Positions 44,405 through 50,578 of a DNA stretch of 50,578 bases are shown here, one piece after another. This DNA is from Segetibacter sp. GTDB taxonomy: Bacteria > Bacteroidota > Bacteroidia > Chitinophagales > Chitinophagaceae. Made by a program: the position numbers and the translations under genes. The stretch's first letter is position 1. Each line of letters starts with the position of its first letter. Below the pieces are notes generated by a model. It saw nothing but the letters and a program-made list of their open reading frames with translations. It was not told the DNA's origin and did no database searches. The stretch covers positions 1-50,578 of the forward strand of contig NZ_JAOQAH010000033.1 of the NCBI RefSeq assembly GCF_025963695.1. Direction: 5' to 3'.

Positions 44405-44421
44405 AATGTTTCCGGCTTTTT
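44387..44421 (-). terminator. Strong bidirectional intrinsic terminator
   Basis: AAAAAGCCGGAA (44387-44398) and TTCCGGCTTTTT (44410-44421) form a perfect 12-bp stem with an 11-nt loop. T-runs lie on both strands. It is 84 bp past the stop of the 1955-residue helicase gene (minus strand) and also closes the plus-strand IS66 relic. Confidence 0.85.
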
Positions 44422-44504
44422 GTTATCCCCCGGCGTGTATTATTTTTATCATATCTAGTTCAATCTGTTAGTCATTAACAAGTGCTTATTATTACTTTAA
44501 AAAT

Positions 44505-47500
44505 CTAATCATTAAATACAATTCTTCCATTCCCCTCACTCACATAGCTTCTACTAATTGCATGAGCTATCCCTCTTACCATCGCCTGCTCCACGTTAGT
44601 TCCAATCCTTGCAAATCCAAAAATCTTTGCGGTTTCTCTTATTAGTTCATCTTTAGAAATACTAATCTGCTCTTTTGTTACCTGCTTAATTGCATTAGCA
44701 ACTTCTTCAGGACATATATCTTCTGCGTCTCTTTTTTCAGCATCTGTTTTTGGCACTCTGTAGTCCGTATATTCTCCAGGTATTTGCCCCGGCCTCCAAA
44801 AGAATAAGTTGCTTCTATCGCCGGTGGTTTGGAAATTAAGTGTGGGTAATAAGATATTGAAATGTGTTGACAACCTTGTTCCAAGTCTTGATATTCCCCA
44901 TGCAGCTAATACACGTTTACATAAAAGATTTCGGCTGATAGGTGCTTCCGTTTCTATAACTTCTACTATTTGATCGCAAATCTTTTGTTGGTTTATCGGA
45001 AGTAAAAATTCATCGGATGAAGCTGAAGAGACATAAGCTAAACGAGTTACGGTGTAACTTTTTAATTTGTCATTATGTGGTTGTTTTACAAATTCATTAG
45101 TCGTTAGAACAACAGCCTTGTTAAATACAAGGTCTTCTTCTTTAAGCGACACAACAGGCTTAAAAGGTTCTGGTTCTTTTAATTGAACGGGAACCATTTT
45201 TTTTCTTTCTTCTGCTTCTTTAATAGCTGCAATAACGCCTTGCATTTGCCTGTCTGCATTTTCCCACCATTCGGTTGACCAGATCTTATGAATGTTCCAG
45301 CCGAGTAACTTTAATACATCTACCTGTACAATTTCCCGGTCCCTTGCGGTTTTAGCTGCACTATAGTTATGTCCGTCACACAATATTCCCAATATATATT
45401 CTTTGGTGTTTTCTGTATCAACTATAGCTAAGTCCATTCGGTAACCTGAGCATCCGATGTTAGTATGCACTTCGTAACCACCCTTTCTTATTTCTTCGGC
45501 AATAGTTTCAACAAGAGCAGGAGTATTTAGATGCTTGTTTACATTTCTATAATGTAAAACTTCTTTGCCTTTTTCGGCGTACTCAAGGAAAGACTTTAAG
45601 CCTGCCACACCTTCTGATGCTGTTCTTGTAACATCTATTTGATCAGCTTTGAGTGTAGAGAACACTTTCATTTCATACCGGGCTCTTGACACTGCAACGT
45701 TCAATCTGCGCCATCCACCATTTCTGTTAATAGGTCCAAAGTTTAGGCTAACTTTTCCTTCTTTATCGGGCCCATATCCTACCGAGAATAAAATAACATC
45801 TCTTTCATCGCCTTGCACATTTTCTAAATTTTTAATAAAGATTGGTTCGGCAGCTTGCATTACCAATGCTTCCAGATCTGGTCGTGTTTTCAGCACTTCG
45901 TTCAGCATATCATCAATCAAAATTTGTTGAATTGAACTGAATGTTACTACGCCAATACTTCGTGTAGATAAAACAGGATCGGTTAAACGAAACACGATTT
46001 CATCCACTATTGCTTTTGCCTCCGCCTTATTATGCTTTGACTTGCCGCGATCATAATATCCCTCAACAGGTATAAATTTTACTTTTGAAGAAATGTCATC
46101 AGGAGAAGGAAATGTGAGGAGTTTGTTTTCATAATATTTACTATTGCTGAATGCAATCAGGCTTTCATGCTTGCTTCTATAATGCCACAGCAAATGTTTT
46201 GAAGGCATAGATAACGCAAGGCAATCGTCCAAAATACTTTCGAGGTCTTCTTTATCGAAGTTCTCTTCATCTATATAATTAGAAGAGAAAAAGTTAGTGG
46301 GAGGCATTTGTTTAGGATCACCTACGATCACTACATTACTTGCTCTTGCTATGGCTCCTACAGCATCACATGTGGGCATTTGAGAGGCCTCATCAAATAC
46401 AACCAAATCAAATTTGGCCGTGCCTGCATCAAAGTATTGTGCTACAGATATAGGGCTCATCAACATGCAAGGATTCATCCGCGGTAAAAGGTTGGGAATT
46501 GAATCAAAAAGCTTTCTGATTGAATTACCTCTTCCATTTGTTCTTATTGCCCGCTGTAAAATTCCTACTTCAGAACTTTGAGATGCTTCTTGTGTGAAGT
46601 TTGGAATTTTGGAGGCGAGCTTAGCATACAGCTCTTCTTTAGTAAGCTTTTCAAATGCCGCACTTATTTCACGAAAACGCCTGATCTTTTCCTGAAACTG
46701 TTTTCCATTAAAGGAAGCAAGTTGCTGATTTTTAGTAAAAATATATTCAGCGCAAGAACGATATAAACCTTTCTTATAATTATTTACTACGTCATTGCTT
46801 TGTATATACCCTTCTTCTAAGGCTGAAACCATGGGAGACAACCCTGTATCAATAGCCTTTTGTTTAATCGTATTCCAGTTGCTCCAATCTTTAATGCCTT
46901 CGATATTTGCAAGCCATCTTTCGGCAGTGACCTTAGCTGTTTCTACTTTATTTGTATCGCTTCCTTTAATGCTTGCCAAATCAACTCCCAATAGTTTACT
47001 TAGGTCGTTTTCTATTTTCAACACAAAACCATGCGCATCGATATACTTATTTAAAACAAGGGAATTGTATTCCAACAGCGACTTTGTTCCTTCTGCACAT
47101 TCGTGTGAAAATTCTATTCTCCATCTCCGGGATTCTACAGCGTTGCCCAATAGCATTATAGCCTGTCGATTAATCTGCAACAAAGTAGTCGAAATGGTAA
47201 CAAGATTAGTCCAATCACAATTGCCTGCTTTCCACAGAAAGCCAAGTAGAGGCGCCAGGAATGTTTCCTGTAAATCCAGATGGGATTGTTCTTCCTGGTA
47301 GTTTATTATATTCTCAAATAGCGGAATAACGTGATCGTTGTCAACCCTTCCTGATAATGATAATTTATTGACAGCTTTTTTTATTGAATTTTGTTTTAAC
47401 CACTTCGGTAAAAACCACTTTGTTGACGCTGCATTCCATTCAGCTAAATATCTTTGTGCCTCCAATGAAAGAATTGCCTTATGATAACCTTTCGTCAATC

Positions 47501-50372
47501 CATCTCTTAGTGTATCCCTTCTTTTACCGTGAACAGTTACATCAATAACCTGCGATAACGTTTGCTCCATATTCTCAGCGGCTATCATGGAAGATGACGT
47601 GTCAGGTAACTGCAATAGTAAGGTTGCAATTAATTTCAGAACATTCAGCTTGTCCGTTGAAGTGGGGGGCTCATTTACTTTCAAAAGGCGGATTACCTCT
47701 ACGCTTGCAGATTTTAATTCGACTAAAGCTTTGATGTATTTTGGTATTACCTCACGTGCTTCACTTTTTATGGAAGGGGTATAATCACTAATATACATTT
47801 CCTTTAGTGCATGATTATGCGGTTGTCCTATGATAGCCGCTGCTGTTTGCAGTTCTTCAGCAAGATCATTCCATTGTGTCAACTGTTGCTTTGTAAGCGT
47901 ATCTATAATGTCATGTTGAAAAGAGATATTTCCTTTCGCATTTGCAAATTGTGCATGGCCCGTAAATGCATCATATAGAGAAAAGCCAAAACCATAAACA
48001 TGATGTAAAGCGTCAACATAACCGTTCAGTTCGCTGCGTAGTGCTTGTAATCGTTCAGCTTCAAATGCAAATGTTTCAGGTGGCGTTGTCTTTGTTACTT
48101 CAGAAGTCTTCTTTAACTGTTCAAGTACCGACGATTTCTTTGTTTTATTGGAATGCAATTCAAGGCAAAAGGGTGCAAGCCCGATTGCTTTTAATCTTTT
48201 TTCCACCACATTTAATGCAGCCATTTTTTCGGCAACAAACAAAACTTTTTTACCGTTATACAAAGCATTCGCAATAATATTGGTAATAGTTTGTGACTTG
48301 CCAGTTCCAGGCGGTCCGTGAAGGATAAAACTTTTGTTATTAACGGATGCAGCTATTGCTTCCAATTGAGATGAATCTGTACTTATAGGTAAGGCTATAT
48401 CAGAAGGATGATACTGTTTGTCTAAATGTGTAATCGGTTCTTCAACTCCGGCATCCCATTCCATTTTGCCCGACATTAAACTGGCCACCACTTTATTTTT
48501 ACTTAATTTATCTGCATTGTTATGTATGTCGTTCCACATAATAAACTTGCTGAAAGAAAAGGTTCCCAGAAAGGCTTGTTCTTCAACATCCCATCGACTT
48601 TGCGACATAATACCTTGCCTGATAATGCTAAACACTGCCCTTACGTCTACCCCATTTTCGTCTTTTGGCAAAGTTTCAAACCCGCCCAAGTTGATACCAA
48701 AATCCTGACGCATCATCTCCAACATCGTAATATTCATCATGGTGTCTTCTTCTCTGCTTCGAATAACAAAACCCTTTTGAGCGGATTTTTTGATGATATC
48801 AACAGGCATTAATAAGATGGGAGCATACCGGGGACGTTCGCTAATGTTTGTTTCATACCACTTTAATAAACCCAAAGCAATATAAAGTGTATTCGCACCA
48901 TTTTCTTCCAGCGACAAACGAGCAGAACGATAGAGATTAGTTATACTTGTTGTAAGCTCGTTTTCGGGTAAATAAGCCCTTAGTCGCTTTTGCAAAAACT
49001 CGTTCTTCATGAGATCTGATATAGGATCAGATTGATTTAAAGATTGATAAAGGCCTGAACTGCGAAGCGGATTATCCCAATCAGCCGGCTTAGATAGTAC
49101 CTGGAACTCAATACCACTTGCAAGGGCATCTTCCAGCTTGTTTAGATTAACCGAAATAAGTTGAATGGTAGTCTTAGTGATGCGAAGGTTAAGCAGGTTA
49201 TTTCTCAGGCTTAGGTCTAAGAGTTTTCTTTCCCAAATAGATTGCTTCGAAACTTTCAACTTATCTACATCAACTAATTTAGGCCCACTCACCAGTTCTT
49301 CGGGAGCATCTGTATCTCTTGTAACAGAAGCAGGTTCAACTATTTCCCACCCATGTAACGTTGGCATTCTTAGTGGCAATGGCCGGACACCACTAAACCT
49401 TGCCCGCTTTACATCTACAAAAAGTAAAAAATTTTCTACCTTAACCAGGTGTTGATTTGCGGCTCTTACAGCATCGTCGAATGATGCTTTTTGCCCTGCA
49501 TTCATGCAAGTTGTTTCTACAACTGCAATCTCATAAATACCTTCTGCCGTTCTTTTGGTAATTAATGAAACATCATCATTAGCACTATCTGCAAATGAAT
49601 CGTCAATAAGCCAGGCACCGGCAAAAGCATGACCTTTAATAATAACAATCAAAGCATTTATTCCCACTGCTTCAAGGCAAGCAGCATACAATAATGAGAG
49701 ATCAAGGCAATTACCAATTTTATGCGAAAAGATGGCATCACAAAGACGTACTCTTTGGCCTGCGGCTTCAAAGCTTGCAGGAACAGTAACATAAGTTATT
49801 TCAAGTTCAGCAATGGCTTCATATATCGCAGCCATTTGTTTTCTTACTCTATCTGGATTTTGTGTTTGATAAGAATCAAAGGATGGACTGCCTGTCCATT
49901 TTTCAAGTATTATTGAAGCACGTTTAATAACGTTGACTATTTGGGGATGGTTTGGAGTAACGAAGGCCGCTACCATTTCCGGCAGTATTGTTATTCCATT
50001 CCATTGATCAAAAGCAAGAATACTTACATCGTATACCTGCTCTGCAATCACCCGTTCATTTGAAGAAATTTTTAACGTAAATGTACCTGCAACTCTTTCC
50101 GTAAGTCCGGCTAAATATTTTGATGATATCCTCAAATTAACCGGAGTGACCTCTATGCTTTCATCTTTTACCAGGAGCCCGATCTTATGGTTCCATGCGA
50201 CAGCAAAATCGGGTTCTGAAGTTATTTCTACCGTTACATTTTCAAGATCTTGGCCAGCGGTGTTTTTAAGTAACAACTGGCGAACCACCGGTACGTGGTT
50301 TTGCTGCATTGCGAAATTGATAACAGGGGTATAGACGAAATCTATAGAAGGTGAAAGTAAAGGGTCGGGCAT
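44505..50372 (-). CDS. DUF4011 / SF1 helicase / Vsr-like nuclease / DUF3320 protein
   Basis: A 1955-residue cytoplasmic protein. An N-terminal Ig-like part (about 1-130) precedes a transglutaminase-like domain with Cys222 (KIGNCLDLSLLYAACLEAVG), His248 (KGHAFAGAW) and an Asp near 256. DUF4011 starts near 378 (WERKLLDLSLRNNLLNLR). The SF1 helicase core has Walker A HGPPGTGKSQT (Lys692), Walker B VFDEASQMP (Asp1327-Glu1328), GDPKQMPPT and the C-terminal VQGDERDVILFSVGYGPD and RRLNVAVSRAR motifs. A Vsr/DUF559-like nuclease domain follows (Asp1647 in GYRMDLAIVD, then GILCDGHNY, TARDREIVQ). DUF3320 forms the C-terminus (about 1800-1950). Proteins of this make-up recur in defence islands, so a role against phage or plasmid DNA is inferred. 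In the nuclease, a position often acidic (GIECDG) is Leu here. Confidence 0.88.
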   Translation of the reverse strand: MPDPLLSPSIDFVYTPVINFAMQQNHVPVVRQLLLKNTAGQDLENVTVEITSEPDFAVAWNHKIGLLVKDESIEVTPVNLRISSKYLAGLTERVAGTFTLKISSNERVIAEQVYDVSILAFDQWNGITILPEMVAAFVTPNHPQIVNVIKRASIILEKWTGSPSFDSYQTQNPDRVRKQMAAIYEAIAELEITYVTVPASFEAAGQRVRLCDAIFSHKIGNCLDLSLLYAACLEAVGINALIVIIKGHAFAGAWLIDDSFADSANDDVSLITKRTAEGIYEIAVVETTCMNAGQKASFDDAVRAANQHLVKVENFLLFVDVKRARFSGVRPLPLRMPTLHGWEIVEPASVTRDTDAPEELVSGPKLVDVDKLKVSKQSIWERKLLDLSLRNNLLNLRITKTTIQLISVNLNKLEDALASGIEFQVLSKPADWDNPLRSSGLYQSLNQSDPISDLMKNEFLQKRLRAYLPENELTTSITNLYRSARLSLEENGANTLYIALGLLKWYETNISERPRYAPILLMPVDIIKKSAQKGFVIRSREEDTMMNITMLEMMRQDFGINLGGFETLPKDENGVDVRAVFSIIRQGIMSQSRWDVEEQAFLGTFSFSKFIMWNDIHNNADKLSKNKVVASLMSGKMEWDAGVEEPITHLDKQYHPSDIALPISTDSSQLEAIAASVNNKSFILHGPPGTGKSQTITNIIANALYNGKKVLFVAEKMAALNVVEKRLKAIGLAPFCLELHSNKTKKSSVLEQLKKTSEVTKTTPPETFAFEAERLQALRSELNGYVDALHHVYGFGFSLYDAFTGHAQFANAKGNISFQHDIIDTLTKQQLTQWNDLAEELQTAAAIIGQPHNHALKEMYISDYTPSIKSEAREVIPKYIKALVELKSASVEVIRLLKVNEPPTSTDKLNVLKLIATLLLQLPDTSSSMIAAENMEQTLSQVIDVTVHGKRRDTLRDGLTKGYHKAILSLEAQRYLAEWNAASTKWFLPKWLKQNSIKKAVNKLSLSGRVDNDHVIPLFENIINYQEEQSHLDLQETFLAPLLGFLWKAGNCDWTNLVTISTTLLQINRQAIMLLGNAVESRRWRIEFSHECAEGTKSLLEYNSLVLNKYIDAHGFVLKIENDLSKLLGVDLASIKGSDTNKVETAKVTAERWLANIEGIKDWSNWNTIKQKAIDTGLSPMVSALEEGYIQSNDVVNNYKKGLYRSCAEYIFTKNQQLASFNGKQFQEKIRRFREISAAFEKLTKEELYAKLASKIPNFTQEASQSSEVGILQRAIRTNGRGNSIRKLFDSIPNLLPRMNPCMLMSPISVAQYFDAGTAKFDLVVFDEASQMPTCDAVGAIARASNVVIVGDPKQMPPTNFFSSNYIDEENFDKEDLESILDDCLALSMPSKHLLWHYRSKHESLIAFSNSKYYENKLLTFPSPDDISSKVKFIPVEGYYDRGKSKHNKAEAKAIVDEIVFRLTDPVLSTRSIGVVTFSSIQQILIDDMLNEVLKTRPDLEALVMQAAEPIFIKNLENVQGDERDVILFSVGYGPDKEGKVSLNFGPINRNGGWRRLNVAVSRARYEMKVFSTLKADQIDVTRTASEGVAGLKSFLEYAEKGKEVLHYRNVNKHLNTPALVETIAEEIRKGGYEVHTNIGCSGYRMDLAIVDTENTKEYILGILCDGHNYSAAKTARDREIVQVDVLKLLGWNIHKIWSTEWWENADRQMQGVIAAIKEAEERKKMVPVQLKEPEPFKPVVSLKEEDLVFNKAVVLTTNEFVKQPHNDKLKSYTVTRLAYVSSASSDEFLLPINQQKICDQIVEVIETEAPISRNLLCKRVLAAWGISRLGTRLSTHFNILLPTLNFQTTGDRSNLFFWRPGQIPGEYTDYRVPKTDAEKRDAEDICPEEVANAIKQVTKEQISISKDELIRETAKIFGFARIGTNVEQAMVRGIAHAISRSYVSEGNGRIVFND

Positions 50373-50479
50373 GAGGTGGTGTTTAGCATATACAAAGAAA
50401 CCCCTTTCATTGGTGTTTCCAAATGCCTACCTAATGTAGTGTGTTTCCGCCAGAATCTACAATTATCGTTACCAACCTT

Positions 50480-50578
50480 TTACGGCTGCCAGCCTACTTG
50501 CCGTAAATACTTTAAATACTTGTGAAGCTGCCTACTTTCAAAATATGACCAACCTTGCTTTCCTTGACCTTTTCCGTA
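50480..50578 (-). CDS. Possible C-terminus of an upstream gene
   Basis: From the right edge, a minus-strand frame runs 32 codons to a TAA at 50480-50482, ending ...LKYLRQVGWQP, and stops 107 bp before the helicase gene. It is too short to identify. Confidence 0.25.
   Translation of the reverse strand, partial: YGKGQGKQGWSYFESRQLHKYLKYLRQVGWQP

Overview
The window comes from a Bacteroidota genome, most likely a member of the Chitinophagaceae or a close relative. This is inferred from two SusC/SusD outer-membrane uptake pairs, a type IX secretion (T9SS) sorting domain on a giant surface protein, a propeller-type sensor kinase paired with a LytTR regulator, and promoters of the Bacteroidota TTTG / TAnnTTTG type. 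No rRNA, tRNA or CRISPR array was seen.

Layout. Bases 1-720 are a gene graveyard on the minus strand: pieces of hsdM, hsdR and a histidine-kinase ATPase domain, all with stops and frameshifts. Bases 1045-4923 (plus strand) hold a sensor histidine kinase, a small zinc-ribbon protein and a LytTR response regulator. Bases 5375-16678 encode a 3767-residue secreted multidomain protein with a T9SS tail, followed by a good intrinsic terminator.

Bases 17184-43604 are a long polysaccharide/sugar utilisation region, almost all on the minus strand. Block one reads MFS transporter, arabinose-isomerase-like enzyme, SusC, SusD, then (after a palindromic repeat) a large secreted protein of unknown family, a GH106-type rhamnosidase and an SGNH esterase. 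A GntR/UTRA regulator is divergent from the MFS gene. Block two reads SusC, SusD, metallophosphoesterase, then (after repeats) a GH127-type beta-L-arabinofuranosidase, an endonuclease/exonuclease/phosphatase-fold enzyme, a GH99-like protein and a second SGNH protein. The inferred job is capture and breakdown of a plant-type glycan bearing L-rhamnose and L-arabinose, with acyl and possibly phosphate substituents. Released sugar would enter through the MFS carrier and be isomerised in the cytoplasm.

Bases 44180-44404 are an IS66 transposase relic ending at a strong terminator. Bases 44505-50372 encode a 1955-residue DUF4011 / SF1 helicase / nuclease / DUF3320 protein with an N-terminal transglutaminase-like domain, a type often found in defence islands.

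The least expected signal is a short interspersed repeat with core AAGTGAGTGACACAACGATG. It occurs at least eight times, only between genes. One site holds two nearly complete copies head to head as a 217-bp palindrome, which resembles a REPIN. I do not recognise this repeat from any named family.
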